Assembly (NCBI GenBank): GCA_963793105.1
Contig: CAWBZB010000004.1
Coordinates: 372,001-436,000 of the forward strand
Reading direction: 5' to 3'
Source: UBA10649 sp963793105
Lineage (GTDB): Bacteria > Actinomycetota > Actinomycetes > S36-B12
Length of the DNA stretch: 64,000 bases
Shown: positions 44,405-53,969 of the stretch, piece after piece
Layout of the letters: every line of letters begins with the position of its first letter
How positions within the stretch are numbered: position 1 is the first letter of the stretch
Program-made: the position numbers and the translations under genes
The notes under the pieces: model-generated
Databases searched by the model: none
What the model was told of the DNA's origin: nothing
What the model saw: only the letters and a program-made list of their open reading frames with translations

Positions 44405-46594
44405 ATGACCACGACCCCAGCCGGACCCGCTCCCCGCGAGGTGTCCGTGCTCGACCTGGATCGGCTCGTCGACGGTTGGCACCATGAGCCGCACTCGATC
44501 CTCGGGCCCCATGCCGACGGCGACGCCGTGACCGTCCGGGCCCTGCGTCCGGGCGCCGACGCCGTGACCGTGGTGACCCCGGACGGTCGCTTCCCGATGA
44601 CCCACGAGCATCGCGGCGTGTGGGCGGTGGCCCTCGACGTCACGGAGGTCCCGGACTACTCCCTCGACGTCACGTACGCCGGCACCGTCATCCCGGGCGA
44701 CGATCCCTACCGCTTCCTGCCGACGCTGGGCGACATCGACCTCCACCTGATCGGCGAGGGTCGCCACGAGCAGCTCTGGCAGGTGCTCGGATCCCACCTA
44801 CGCTCGTACCAGACCTCGCTCGGCGTCGTCACAGGGATCTCGTTCGCGGTCTGGGCACCGAACGCACAGGGCGTGCGGGTAGCGGGTGACTTCAACTACT
44901 GGGACGGTACGGCGCACGCGATGCGCTCGCTCGGATCCACCGGGATCTGGGAGCTGTTCGTCCCCAACATCGGGGACGGCACGGTCTACAAGTTCCACAT
45001 CCTCGGACGCGATGGCCTCTGGCGCGAGAAGGCCGATCCCTTCGCCTTCGCCACCGAGGTCCCGCCGGCAACGGGCTCGGTCGTCTACACGTCCGCCTAC
45101 TCGTGGGCGGACGACGCCTGGCTCGACACGCGCCAGCGCACGGACCAGCACAAGCGGCCGATGTCGATCTACGAGGTCCACCTCGGGTCGTGGCGCACGG
45201 GCCTGGACTACCGGCAGCTCGCGGACGAGCTGACCGACTACGTCCTCGACGCGGGCTTCACCCACGTCGAGTTCCTTCCGGTCGCCGAGCATCCCTACGG
45301 ACCCTCCTGGGGCTACCAGGTCACGTCCTACTTCGCCCCCACGTCGCGGTTCGGCAAGCCGGACGACCTGAGGTACCTCATCGATACGCTCCATCAGGCG
45401 GGGATCGGCGTCCTCGTCGACTGGGTGCCGGCGCACTTCCCGAAGGACGAATGGGCCCTGGCCCGCTTCGACGGCACGGCGCTCTACGAGCACGCCGACC
45501 CGCGGCGCGGCGAGCAGCCCGACTGGGGCACCTACGTCTTCGACTTCGGGCGGACCGAGGTCCGCAACTTCCTGGTGTCCAACGCGTTGTACTGGCTCGA
45601 GGAGTACCACGTCGACGGCCTCCGCGTGGATGCGGTCGCATCGATGCTGTACCTGGACTACTCACGCAAGGATGGCGAGTGGTCCCCGAACAAGTACGGC
45701 GGCCGCGAGAACCTCGAGGCGGTGGCCTTCCTGCAGGAGCTGAACGCGACGGTCTACAAGCGGGTGCCCGGCGTCATGATGATCGCGGAGGAGTCGACGG
45801 CCTGGCCGGGGGTCACCCGCCCCACCTTCCTCGGCGGTCTCGGTTTCGGTTTCAAGTGGAACATGGGCTGGATGCACGACTCCCTGGAGTACGTCTCGCA
45901 CGAGCCGATCCATCGGCAGTACCACCACAGCGAAATGACGTTCTCCATGGTGTACGCGTACAGCGAGCACTTCATCCTGCCTATCTCGCATGACGAGGTG
46001 GTGCACGGCAAGGGTTCCCTCGTCGACCGGATGCCGGGCGACCGCTGGCAGGAACTGGCCAACCTGCGGGCATATCTGGGATACATGTGGGCACACCCCG
46101 GGAAGAAGCTGCTCTTCATGGGGTGTGAGTTCGCCCAGTCGGCCGAATGGTCCAGCGAGCGCGGCCTCGACTGGTGGCTGCTGCAGTTCCCCGAGCACGC
46201 CGGAGTGCTCAAGGCCGTTACGGACCTCAATGCGGTCTACGCCTCCACGCCAGCGCTGTGGCAGCGCGACGACGAACCGACCGGCTTCGAATGGATCGAC
46301 GCCAACGACTCGGGATCGAACGCCTTCAGCTGGCTTCGGTGGGACGACGAGGGCGGGTGCGTGGCGGTACTGGCCAACTTCTCCCCCGTGCCGCGCGAGG
46401 GCTACCGCCTGGGCCTGCCGTTCGCCGGCCGATGGACCGAACTGCTCAACACCGACGCCACCGCATACGGTGGATCGGGGCTGGGCAACTTCGGGGTGAT
46501 CGAGGCGGACGAGACTCCCTGGCACGGACGCCCGGCGTCGGCCCCCCTCATCCTGCCGCCCCTGTCCACCAGCTACTACCGCTTCGAGGGCTAG
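44405..46594 (+). CDS. glgB: 1,4-alpha-glucan branching enzyme
   Basis: 729 residues. Makes alpha-1,6 branches. Two CBM48-like N-terminal domains (about 20-110 and 130-225, the second containing ISFAVWAPNAQGVRVAGDFN), then the GH13 barrel with nucleophile Asp in GLRVDAVASMLYLDY (about 405), Glu in MIAEESTAWPGV (about 460) and Asp in PISHDEVVHGKGSL (about 525). The ATG at 44405 lies 37 nt after glgE. A weak 6-bp hairpin (46632-46652) lies after the stop. Confidence 0.96.
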   Translation: MTTTPAGPAPREVSVLDLDRLVDGWHHEPHSILGPHADGDAVTVRALRPGADAVTVVTPDGRFPMTHEHRGVWAVALDVTEVPDYSLDVTYAGTVIPGDDPYRFLPTLGDIDLHLIGEGRHEQLWQVLGSHLRSYQTSLGVVTGISFAVWAPNAQGVRVAGDFNYWDGTAHAMRSLGSTGIWELFVPNIGDGTVYKFHILGRDGLWREKADPFAFATEVPPATGSVVYTSAYSWADDAWLDTRQRTDQHKRPMSIYEVHLGSWRTGLDYRQLADELTDYVLDAGFTHVEFLPVAEHPYGPSWGYQVTSYFAPTSRFGKPDDLRYLIDTLHQAGIGVLVDWVPAHFPKDEWALARFDGTALYEHADPRRGEQPDWGTYVFDFGRTEVRNFLVSNALYWLEEYHVDGLRVDAVASMLYLDYSRKDGEWSPNKYGGRENLEAVAFLQELNATVYKRVPGVMMIAEESTAWPGVTRPTFLGGLGFGFKWNMGWMHDSLEYVSHEPIHRQYHHSEMTFSMVYAYSEHFILPISHDEVVHGKGSLVDRMPGDRWQELANLRAYLGYMWAHPGKKLLFMGCEFAQSAEWSSERGLDWWLLQFPEHAGVLKAVTDLNAVYASTPALWQRDDEPTGFEWIDANDSGSNAFSWLRWDDEGGCVAVLANFSPVPREGYRLGLPFAGRWTELLNTDATAYGGSGLGNFGVIEADETPWHGRPASAPLILPPLSTSYYRFEG

Positions 46595-46655
46595 CCACCA
46601 CCGCTTCGACAGCCAGCACGCCCCTTTCACTCGGGCTTCGGGCCCCAGCCCGGCC

Positions 46656-46661
46656 TAGCAT
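46656..46661 (+). promoter_or_regulatory. -10 box of the diguanylate cyclase gene, leaderless arrangement
   Basis: TAGCAT, 5 nt before the ATG at 46667. Confidence 0.45.
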
Positions 46662-46666
46662 CAGGC

Positions 46667-48406
46667 ATGGCCCGAGTCCGGAGCACCTTCGCCGGACGGC
46701 TGATTGCCGCGCTCGTCCTGCTCGTGCTCCTACCGACCATCCTGGTCGGCGCCTTCGTCTACACGCAGTCGCGTTCAAATGCCCTCGACCTCGCGACGAC
46801 CCGCATCACGGACGTCTCCGCCGAACTCGCGACCCGCATCGACGCCTTCATCATCGACGAACGCGACCTCGCGATCTATGCGGCTGCCAGTCGGGAGGTC
46901 CGCGACTTCATCCAGGCGCCCCTCGATCCCGACGCGACGGCCGCGCTCGACGAATGGCTCATGAGCGGCCCGTTCACTACCGGTCACGACCACGTCGCGG
47001 ACATCTTCGTACTGAACATGCAGGGCACCGGCATCGCCTCCACGAACCCGGACTTCGTCGGCGAGTCATATGGCGTACGCCCCTATTTCCAGCAGGCGAG
47101 CGCCGGAACCCATGCGATCAGCGACTGGAGCATCGGGATCACGTCCGGAGAGTCCGGGATCTACCTGTCCTCGCCGATCCGGGGAGCGTTCAACGAAGTG
47201 GCCGGCGTTCTGGTGATCAAGCTCGAGACGGCGCCGATCGACGACATCATCGACCAGGCGTTCGACGCTGGCGTCCGGGCCGTGCTCCTCAACGAGGCGG
47301 GGGTGGTGCTCTCGGCGTATGACCAGGACCTGCGCTACCAAACCGTCGACGAACTGACACCCGAGGAGCGCGCAGACATCACGTCGACGAAGCAGTTCGG
47401 CGACGAGGCACTGCCCTCCCTCGGACTCGTCACGGTACGAGAGGACCTCGACAAGGTCGAGGCCGGCGAGACCGTGGTCTCCCGCGAGTACGAACTGGCC
47501 GGGGAGGCCAGGATCGCCGCCTTCACCGGGCTGGAGTCCCGACCGTGGACCGTGGCGGTCATCGCGCTGATCAGCGACATCGAGGCGGCGGCGGGATCGG
47601 TGCCGTTGATCGTCGGCATCTTCGTCGCGCTGATCCTGCTCTACGTCATCTTCGCGACCGGCTACCTCAAGCGCTTCGTCGTGCAACCGATCCGCGACCT
47701 CGTCGAAAGCAGCAAGGAGCTGGCAGCCGGCCGACTCGACGTGCAGGTGCCCGTCCGTGGCGACGACGAGGTGGCACAACTCGCGACGGCCTTCAACGCC
47801 ATGGCGACGGAGATCCGTGGCAACACCGAGCGGCTCGAGGCTGAGGTTGCTCGACGCACCGCGGAGCTCGAACAGGCGAATCAGGAGATCACCGAGGTTT
47901 CCATCACCGACTCGCTCACGGGCTGCAACAACCGCCACTACCTCGATATGCAGCTGCCACGCGAGATCGAACGGGCGGGCCGCTACGGTCGCCGCCTCTC
48001 GCTGATGATGTGCGACATCGACTACTTCAAGGCCGTGAACGACCAGTACGGCCATGCGGCCGGTGACGCGGTGCTGCGAGCGTTCGGCAAGCACCTCAAC
48101 TCCTCCCGTCGCGCACCCGACTGGGTCGCCCGGTTCGGCGGCGAGGAGTTCGTGATCGTGCTCCCTGAGACCGGTCTCGGCGACGCCGTCGAGATCGCCG
48201 AGCGGGCCCGCGCGGGGATCGCGCGACTCGAGGTCGTGGTCAACGACACCGTCATCACGGTGACGGCCAGCTTCGGTGTCTCGGCATTCCGGATGGGGCA
48301 GGGGGAAAGTGCGCAGACCCTGATCGAGCGCAGCGACGAGGCCCTGTACCGAGCCAAGGAGGCCGGGCGGAATCTGGTCAGTGCGGAGCGCGCCGTCGAC
48401 ACCTGA
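46667..48406 (+). CDS. Membrane diguanylate cyclase (dCache-HAMP-GGDEF)
   Basis: 579 residues. Makes cyclic di-GMP from GTP. First membrane helix about 10-32, extracytoplasmic dCache-like sensor (about 35-300, including SPIRGAF), second helix about 305-327, HAMP (about 328-380), short coiled coil, then GGDEF domain (about 415-570). Active-site motif is FGGEEF (about 488) with an RxxD inhibitory site (RAPD) five residues before it, so product feedback is expected. No EAL domain. The input signal is unknown. It converges with the thioredoxin-TPR gene. Confidence 0.93.
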   Translation: MARVRSTFAGRLIAALVLLVLLPTILVGAFVYTQSRSNALDLATTRITDVSAELATRIDAFIIDERDLAIYAAASREVRDFIQAPLDPDATAALDEWLMSGPFTTGHDHVADIFVLNMQGTGIASTNPDFVGESYGVRPYFQQASAGTHAISDWSIGITSGESGIYLSSPIRGAFNEVAGVLVIKLETAPIDDIIDQAFDAGVRAVLLNEAGVVLSAYDQDLRYQTVDELTPEERADITSTKQFGDEALPSLGLVTVREDLDKVEAGETVVSREYELAGEARIAAFTGLESRPWTVAVIALISDIEAAAGSVPLIVGIFVALILLYVIFATGYLKRFVVQPIRDLVESSKELAAGRLDVQVPVRGDDEVAQLATAFNAMATEIRGNTERLEAEVARRTAELEQANQEITEVSITDSLTGCNNRHYLDMQLPREIERAGRYGRRLSLMMCDIDYFKAVNDQYGHAAGDAVLRAFGKHLNSSRRAPDWVARFGGEEFVIVLPETGLGDAVEIAERARAGIARLEVVVNDTVITVTASFGVSAFRMGQGESAQTLIERSDEALYRAKEAGRNLVSAERAVDT

Positions 48407-48418
48407 CGGCTCCCCCGC

Positions 48419-49331
48419 TCAGAAGAGGGCGCTGGCCAGCGACGTGCGAGCCTTCGGCACGGCCGGGTCGTCTCCCGCCAGCAGGAAGTAGTCCAGCATG
48501 CGGGCCCGGGCCGCCTCGCGCTCCTCACCGACCGGTCACGCGCACCTCCTCGATGCCCAGCTCGAACGCCCGGGGCCAGTCATTGCGCAGGGCCGCGAAG
48601 TCCGCCGCGACCAGTCGCGCGTCGGAGTCGTCGGCCCCGGGCTCCTCGACCCCGTCCGTCCGGGCGTAGAGACCGACCATCGCCAGTCCCGCCGCCGCCT
48701 CCGGGTCGCCCGGCGTGGCAGCGAGGACGGACTGGTACGCCGCGCGGGCGGCAGCCCAGTCGCCCGCCTCGATCGCCTCGAAGGCGGCCTCGAACCTGGG
48801 GTCGACCGGGATCTCTGGCTCCTGGTCCGGAACGGCCGGTGCCTGCTCGGCGGGCGGGCTCGCGACGCTGCCCGTGACCCCCTGCTCGGCGGCGACCCTC
48901 AGCAGTTCGTCGAGGATCTGCCGGATCTGCGCCTCCGGGTAGGCGCCCTGGAACAGCGGAACCGGCTGGCCGGCGATCACGGCGAACACCGATGGGATCG
49001 ACTGCACCTGGAACGCGGCCGCAATCTGCTGCTCGGCGTCGACGTCCACCTTGGCGAGCACCCATCGTCCGCCGTCGTCCGCGGCGAGCTTCTCAAGCAC
49101 CGGGGACAGTTGCTTGCACGGCCCACACCACTCCGCCCAGAGGTCGAGGACGACGGGCACAGTCATGGATCGGTCGATCACCTCTGCCTGGAAGTTCGCC
49201 GTGGTCACGTCGATCACCACGCCTGCTGGCGCGTTCGCGACGGCGGTGGCCGCCTTCTGCTGGTTCTGGCGACTGGCAGCAAGGGCACCGAGATCGACGG
49301 CGCCACGGGCGGAGAACGGAGTCGATGTCAT
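48419..49331 (-). CDS. Thioredoxin-TPR protein (YbbN/CnoX-like co-chaperonin), frameshifted near the end
   Basis: Thioredoxin domain with WCGPC active site (about 67-71), then an acidic linker and TPR-like helices. As read the frame stops at 48525 (268 residues). The other frame then gives GEEREAARARMLDYFLLAG and ends SLASALF, the usual end of this family. The break lies at ACCGACCG (48527-48534), an apparent 4-bp tandem duplication; removing one copy gives 302 residues. The coordinates cover the full ancestral gene. YbbN relatives protect oxidised client proteins and pass them to GroEL. The ATG at 49329-49331 lacks a clear ribosome site. Confidence 0.82.
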
Positions 49332-49416
49332 GGCGCCATTCTCGCCCATGGCCTTCGGGCCCTGCCACACGGCGGGTCGGTTCCCATCCGACGCCGACCC
49401 GCGCGACAATGCGGGA

Positions 49417-49884
49417 ATGCACGTATCCGCCAAGGCTGACTACGGGATGCGGGCGCTGCTGGAACTGACCGTCGCCTATCAGGACAACCCTCGCCGGCTC
49501 GTCAAGGGCGAGGCCATCGCGACCGCGCAGGACATCCCGGTGAAGTTCCTCGAGGGGATCCTCCGTCAGCTCCGCCAGGCCGGCATCGTGGCCAGTCAAC
49601 GCGGCGCCGAAGGCGGCTACCGCCTCGACCGCGATCCCGCGTCCGTGTCCATCGCCGACGTCGTGCGCGCCCTCGACGGCCCGCTCGCCGCCGTCCGGGG
49701 TGAGCGCCCGGAGCAGCTCGGCTACGCCGGCGCCTCGGAGCATCTCAAGGAGGTGTGGATCGCCGTCCGGGCATCGATGCGCCACGTCCTGGAGAACATC
49801 AGCCTGGCCGACGTCACCGCAGGGACCCTGCCACCGGACGTCACCAGCCTGCTGGGCGAACCCGGGGCGTGGCAGCGCCGCTAG
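49417..49884 (+). CDS. Rrf2-family transcriptional regulator lacking cluster cysteines
   Basis: 155 residues. Winged-helix domain with typical MHVSAKADYGMRALLEL start, recognition helix region IPVKFLEGILRQL and wing RGAEGGYRL. There is no cysteine at all, so it cannot bind the Fe-S cluster used by IscR/NsrR; this places it with CymR-like or other cluster-free members, often concerned with cysteine or sulfur metabolism. The stop TAG overlaps the convergent meaB stop through the palindrome CTAG. Targets unknown. Confidence 0.85.
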   Translation: MHVSAKADYGMRALLELTVAYQDNPRRLVKGEAIATAQDIPVKFLEGILRQLRQAGIVASQRGAEGGYRLDRDPASVSIADVVRALDGPLAAVRGERPEQLGYAGASEHLKEVWIAVRASMRHVLENISLADVTAGTLPPDVTSLLGEPGAWQRR

Positions 49885-50822
49885 AGCTCGTCCACCAGCC
49901 GCGCCGCCGCGGTGTGCGGATCCAGCCGCCCCGACACCACCTCGGCCGCGATCGCGGAGAGGCGGTCGCCGCCGTCCGCCAGCCTGCGGCGCAGAATCGC
50001 GACCGCGATCGCCTCCACCTCGTCGCGCGCCCGTCGGGTCCGCCGCACCTCGAGCTCCCCGGTGGCCACCAGCCAGTCGCGATGCTCGTCGATCGTCGTC
50101 ATGAGCTGCTCGATGCCCTCGCCGGTCGAGGCGACGGTCTTCACGACCGGTGGCTTCCAGCCGCGCTCGTCGGTCTCTCCGAGCGCGATCATGGTGCGCA
50201 GCTCGCGCACGGTCGAATCGGCACCCTCGCGATCGGCCTTGTTGACCACGAAGACGTCCCCGATCTCCAGGATCCCGGCCTTCGCCGCCTGGATGCTGTC
50301 GCCCATCCCCGGGGCCAGCAGGACCAGGGTGGTGTCCGCGGCTGCGGCGACCTCCACCTCGGACTGGCCGACGCCGACCGTCTCGATCAGCACCACGTCG
50401 CAGCCGGCGGCGTCGAGCACGCGCAGGACCTGGGGCGTCGTCGCCGCGAGGCCCCCCAGATGGCCCCGCGTGGCCATCGACCGGATGAAGACGCCCTCGT
50501 CCGTCGCATGCCCCTGCATCCGGATCCGGTCGCCGAGGAGGGCGCCGCCGGAGAAGGGTGACGAGGGGTCGACGGCCAGGACGCCGACCTTCTGCCCGCG
50601 TGCCCGCATGGCGGTGATGAGGGCCGACGTCGTCGTCGACTTCCCGACCCCGGGGGAGCCGGTGATGCCGATGACGCTCGCGTGTCCCGCGGTGGACGCC
50701 AGCTCCCCCATCAGGGCGGGCACGTCCGCACCGCCGTCCTCGATGACGGAGATCAGGCGTGCCACGTCGCGCGTACGCCCGGCGCGGGCACCGGCCACCA
50801 GAGCCGGCAGGTCCCTGCTCAC
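49881..50822 (-). CDS. meaB: Methylmalonyl-CoA mutase-associated GTPase MeaB
   Basis: 313 residues. G3E-type P-loop GTPase that loads and protects the B12 cofactor of methylmalonyl-CoA or ethylmalonyl-CoA mutase. P-loop GSPGVGKST (about 52-60), base-recognition NKAD (about 205), and the MaeB-type switch regions with DPSSPFSGGALLGDRIRM (about 90-107). The GTG at 50820-50822 (SRDLPALV) fits family N-termini. It lies 16 nt after the thiolase gene. The mutase itself is not in the window. Confidence 0.93.
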   Translation of the reverse strand: MSRDLPALVAGARAGRTRDVARLISVIEDGGADVPALMGELASTAGHASVIGITGSPGVGKSTTTSALITAMRARGQKVGVLAVDPSSPFSGGALLGDRIRMQGHATDEGVFIRSMATRGHLGGLAATTPQVLRVLDAAGCDVVLIETVGVGQSEVEVAAAADTTLVLLAPGMGDSIQAAKAGILEIGDVFVVNKADREGADSTVRELRTMIALGETDERGWKPPVVKTVASTGEGIEQLMTTIDEHRDWLVATGELEVRRTRRARDEVEAIAVAILRRRLADGGDRLSAIAAEVVSGRLDPHTAAARLVDEL

Positions 50823-50838
50823 GCGAGGCAGACGGCCG

Positions 50839-52029
50839 CTAGGCCTGCGGCACGCGGATGAGCAGTGCGTCTCCCTGCCCGCCACCGCCGCAGAGGGCGG
50901 CGGCACCGGTCCCGCCACCGCGCCTGCGCAGCTCCATGGCCAGGGACAGGACGATCCGGGCTCCCGACATTCCGACGGGGTGACCGAGGGCGATCGCACC
51001 GCCGTTGACGTTGACGACGTCCTCGCCGACCCCGAGCTTGCGCGAGGACACGAGTCCCACCGAGGCGAAGGCCTCGTTCAGCTCGAACAGGTCGATGTCC
51101 GAGACGCTGATGCCCTCGCGGGTGCAGGCCTTGAGGATCGCGTTGGCGGGTTGCTCCTGGAGCGAGGCATCCGGCCCGGCCACCACCCCGTGCGCGCCGA
51201 TCTCGGCAAGCCAGGCCAGCCCCAGCTCCTCGGCCTTGGCGCGGCTCATCACGACGACGGCCGCGGCGCCGTCCGAGATCTGGGACGCATTCCCCGCCGT
51301 GATCGTGCCGTCCTTGGCGAAGGCCGGTCGCAGCCGTGCGAGTGAGTCCGCAGTGGTGTCTGGTCGCACGCCCTCGTCGTGCGAGACGACCACCGGGTCC
51401 CCCTTGCGCTGGGGGACGGTCACGGGGGCGATCTCCTCTGCCAGTGAGGCTGCGGCGGCGGCCGCGCGCTGATGCGACTGGGCGCTGAAGGCGTCCTGCT
51501 CATCTCGCGTGAGCCCGAACCGCCCGTTGTGCCGCTCTGTGCTCTCCCCCATCGCGCACTCGTCGAAGGCGCAGGTCAGCGCGTCGAACGCCATGGAGTC
51601 GATGAGGGTCCAGTCCCCGTACTTGACCCCTTCACGCGATCCCATCAGCAGGTGCGGGGCATTGGTCATCGACTCCATCCCGCCCGCCACCACGACGTCG
51701 AACTCGCCGGCTCGGATGAGCTGGTCGGCCAGGGCGATGGCGTCGATGCCCGACAGGCACACCTTGTTGATCGTCAGTGCCGGGACGTCCATGCTGATCC
51801 CGCCCTTGACGGCGGCCTGCCGTGCGGTGATCTGGCCGGCACCCGCCTGGAGGACCTGGCCCATGATCACGTAGTCGACGGCATCAGGAGACACTCCTGC
51901 ACGATCGAGGGCCGCCTTGATGGCGAACCCGCCGAGATCCGTGGCACTGAACGACTTCAGTGAGCCCTGGAGCCGACCCATGGGGGTGCGGGCCCCGGCC
52001 ACGATGACCGAACCGTTCGAGAAGGACAT
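50839..52029 (-). CDS. Acetyl-CoA C-acetyltransferase (thiolase)
   Basis: 396 residues. Condenses two acetyl-CoA to acetoacetyl-CoA or cleaves 3-ketoacyl-CoA. Acyl-enzyme Cys in NKVCLSG (about 90), His in ALGHPVGMSG (about 350), second Cys in AALCGGGGQGDA (about 380). The biosynthetic degree-two type is suggested by length and by neighbours (ccr, epimerase, meaB). The ATG at 52029 follows GGGAGACAGG. Divergent from the epimerase gene. Confidence 0.93.
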   Translation of the reverse strand: MSFSNGSVIVAGARTPMGRLQGSLKSFSATDLGGFAIKAALDRAGVSPDAVDYVIMGQVLQAGAGQITARQAAVKGGISMDVPALTINKVCLSGIDAIALADQLIRAGEFDVVVAGGMESMTNAPHLLMGSREGVKYGDWTLIDSMAFDALTCAFDECAMGESTERHNGRFGLTRDEQDAFSAQSHQRAAAAAASLAEEIAPVTVPQRKGDPVVVSHDEGVRPDTTADSLARLRPAFAKDGTITAGNASQISDGAAAVVVMSRAKAEELGLAWLAEIGAHGVVAGPDASLQEQPANAILKACTREGISVSDIDLFELNEAFASVGLVSSRKLGVGEDVVNVNGGAIALGHPVGMSGARIVLSLAMELRRRGGGTGAAALCGGGGQGDALLIRVPQA

Positions 52030-52072
52030 CCTGTCTCCCTATCCGCGTCGCGATGATGACAACATAATGCCC

Positions 52073-52528
52073 ATGGAATCCCTGTTGACGCGCATCGACC
52101 ACGTAGGCATCGCCGTACCCGACATGGATGAGGCGATCGAGTTCTACGAGCGGACGTTCGGCCTTGCCCTGCTCCACGAGGAGGTCAACGAGAAGCAGGG
52201 GGTACGCGAGGTGATGATGGGCGTCGGCGAGTCCGGATCGTGCATCCAGCTGCTGGCCCCCCTGGACGACAGTTCCGCGATAGCCAAGTTCCTGGACCGC
52301 TCCGGTCCGGGCATCCAGCAGGTCGCCTACGGCGTGGACGACGTCGAGGCGGTAGCGGCAACCCTGCGCGAGCGGGGCGTGCGCGTGCTGTACGACACCC
52401 CCCAGGTCGGGACGGCCGGCTCCCTCATCAACTTCTGCCATCCGAAGGACTGCGGCGGTGTCCTGGTGGAGCTCGTGCAGAGTGCGCCGCACCATGAGCG
52501 GGTCATGGGCACGATCGAGCACCCCTAG
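52073..52528 (+). CDS. mce: Methylmalonyl-CoA (ethylmalonyl-CoA) epimerase
   Basis: 151-residue glyoxalase-fold enzyme that interconverts the 2R and 2S acyl-CoA epimers. Metal-binding pattern: His in IDHVGIAV (about 9), Gln/Glu in SCIQLLAP, His in INFCHPKDCGG region and Glu in GVLVELVQ. The ATG at 52073 is preferred, with a second in-frame ATG at 52067; a CATAAT box overlaps the latter. Next to ccr, so it probably serves ethylmalonyl-CoA and methylmalonyl-CoA. Confidence 0.92.
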   Translation: MESLLTRIDHVGIAVPDMDEAIEFYERTFGLALLHEEVNEKQGVREVMMGVGESGSCIQLLAPLDDSSAIAKFLDRSGPGIQQVAYGVDDVEAVAATLRERGVRVLYDTPQVGTAGSLINFCHPKDCGGVLVELVQSAPHHERVMGTIEHP

Positions 52529-52606
52529 CCGGCGCCGGGGCGCGTGGACCCGCCTCGATCCCGGGCCTCTGGCAGACTGAAGGATCCAGCCTGATCGGAG
52601 GAACTG

Positions 52607-53941
52607 ATGGAGCGGATCCGCGAGGCGGTCCTTGCCGGCGCAGCACCCGAGGAGTTCGCCGAGATCGGCATTCCCGAGTCGTATCGAGCGGTGACGGTCC
52701 ACAAGGACGAGCAGGAGATGTTCGCGGGGCTGCCCTCGAACGAGAAGGATCCGCGCCGGTCCCTGCACCTGGAGGACGTGCCCACGCCGGAACTGGCTCC
52801 GGGCGAGGCGCTGATCGCAGTGATGGCGTCCTCCATCAACTACAACACGGTGTGGACGAGCATCTTCGAGCCGGTCAGCACATTCGGCTTCCTTGAGCGG
52901 TACGGACGCACCCACGCCGACGCCAAGCGCCACGACCTGCCGTACCACGTGATCGGATCCGATGCCTCCGGGGTAGTCCTGCGTGTCGGCCCCGGCGTCA
53001 ACGCGTGGAAGCCCGGCGACACCGTCGTGGCGCACTGCCTGTCCGTGGAGCTGGAGTCCCCCGCGGGCCACAACGACACGATGATGGATCCCGAGCAGCG
53101 GATCTGGGGATTCGAGACGAACTTCGGCGGCCTGGCGGAGCTCGCCGTCGTGAAGAGCAACCAGCTGATGCCCAAGCCGGCCCACCTCACTTGGGAGGAG
53201 GCGGCCAGCCCCGGCCTGGTCAACTCCACCGCCTACCGGCAGCTGGTCTCGCGCAACGGCGCCGGCATGAAGCAGGGCGACGTCGTCCTCGTCTGGGGCG
53301 CCTCAGGCGGCCTGGGCTCCTATGCCACCCAGTACGCCGTCAATGGCGGGGCGATCCCGGTGTGCGTGGTCTCCAGCCCGGAGAAGGCCGACCTGGTCCG
53401 GTCCATGGGCGCCGAGCTCGTCATCGACCGCTCCGCCGAGGGCTACCGGTTCTGGAAGGACGCCACGACCCAGGACCCGAAGGAGTGGCAGCGGTTCGGC
53501 AAGCGGATCCGCGAACTCACCGGCGGCGACGACCCCGACATCGTCTTCGAGCATCCCGGCCGCGAGACCTTCGGCGCCAGCGTCTACGTCACCCGCAAGG
53601 GCGGCACCATCGTGACCTGCGCGTCCACGAGCGGCTTCATGCACGAGTACGACAACCGGTACCTGTGGATGAACCTCAAGCGGATCATCGGCAGCCACTT
53701 CGCCAACTACCGCGAGGCCTTCGAGGCCAACCGGCTCATCTCCCGCGGCATGATCCACCCCACCCTGTCGAAGGCCTTCCCCCTCGAGCAGGCCGGCCAG
53801 GCCGCCTACGAGGTCCACCGCAACGCCCACCAGGGCAAGGTCGGCGTCCTCGCCCTCGCTCGCGAGGAGGGACTCGGCGTCACCGACCCCGTCCTCCGTG
53901 CCCAGCACCTCACCGAGATCAACCGCTTCCGCGACAGCTGA
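52607..53941 (+). CDS. ccr: Crotonyl-CoA carboxylase/reductase
   Basis: 444 residues. NADPH-dependent reductive carboxylation of crotonyl-CoA to ethylmalonyl-CoA, the key step of the ethylmalonyl-CoA pathway and a source of polyketide extender units. MDR fold; the residues linked to CO2 binding in characterised enzymes are present: Asn in NYNTVW (about 80), Phe-Glu in WGFETNFGG (about 168), His in GSHFANY (about 360). NADPH motif GASGGLGSYA (about 222). The ATG at 52607 follows GGAGG. Confidence 0.96.
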   Translation: MERIREAVLAGAAPEEFAEIGIPESYRAVTVHKDEQEMFAGLPSNEKDPRRSLHLEDVPTPELAPGEALIAVMASSINYNTVWTSIFEPVSTFGFLERYGRTHADAKRHDLPYHVIGSDASGVVLRVGPGVNAWKPGDTVVAHCLSVELESPAGHNDTMMDPEQRIWGFETNFGGLAELAVVKSNQLMPKPAHLTWEEAASPGLVNSTAYRQLVSRNGAGMKQGDVVLVWGASGGLGSYATQYAVNGGAIPVCVVSSPEKADLVRSMGAELVIDRSAEGYRFWKDATTQDPKEWQRFGKRIRELTGGDDPDIVFEHPGRETFGASVYVTRKGGTIVTCASTSGFMHEYDNRYLWMNLKRIIGSHFANYREAFEANRLISRGMIHPTLSKAFPLEQAGQAAYEVHRNAHQGKVGVLALAREEGLGVTDPVLRAQHLTEINRFRDS

Positions 53942-53957
53942 GCCGGAAGGGCCCGTC

Positions 53958-53963
53958 TAGCAT
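53958..53963 (+). promoter_or_regulatory. -10 box of the acyltransferase gene, leaderless arrangement
   Basis: TAGCAT, 6 nt before the GTG at 53970. Confidence 0.5.
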
Positions 53964-53969
53964 GGTCAG

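Noticed and set aside
46632..46652. Terminator after glgB
   Set aside because: Only a 6-bp stem with a 9-nt loop and no U-tract, and it sits in the promoter region of the next gene; too weak to list.
46147..47322. 391-codon plus-strand frame across the glgB end and the diguanylate cyclase start
   Set aside because: Arg/Pro-rich out-of-frame translation; both real genes are clear in other frames.
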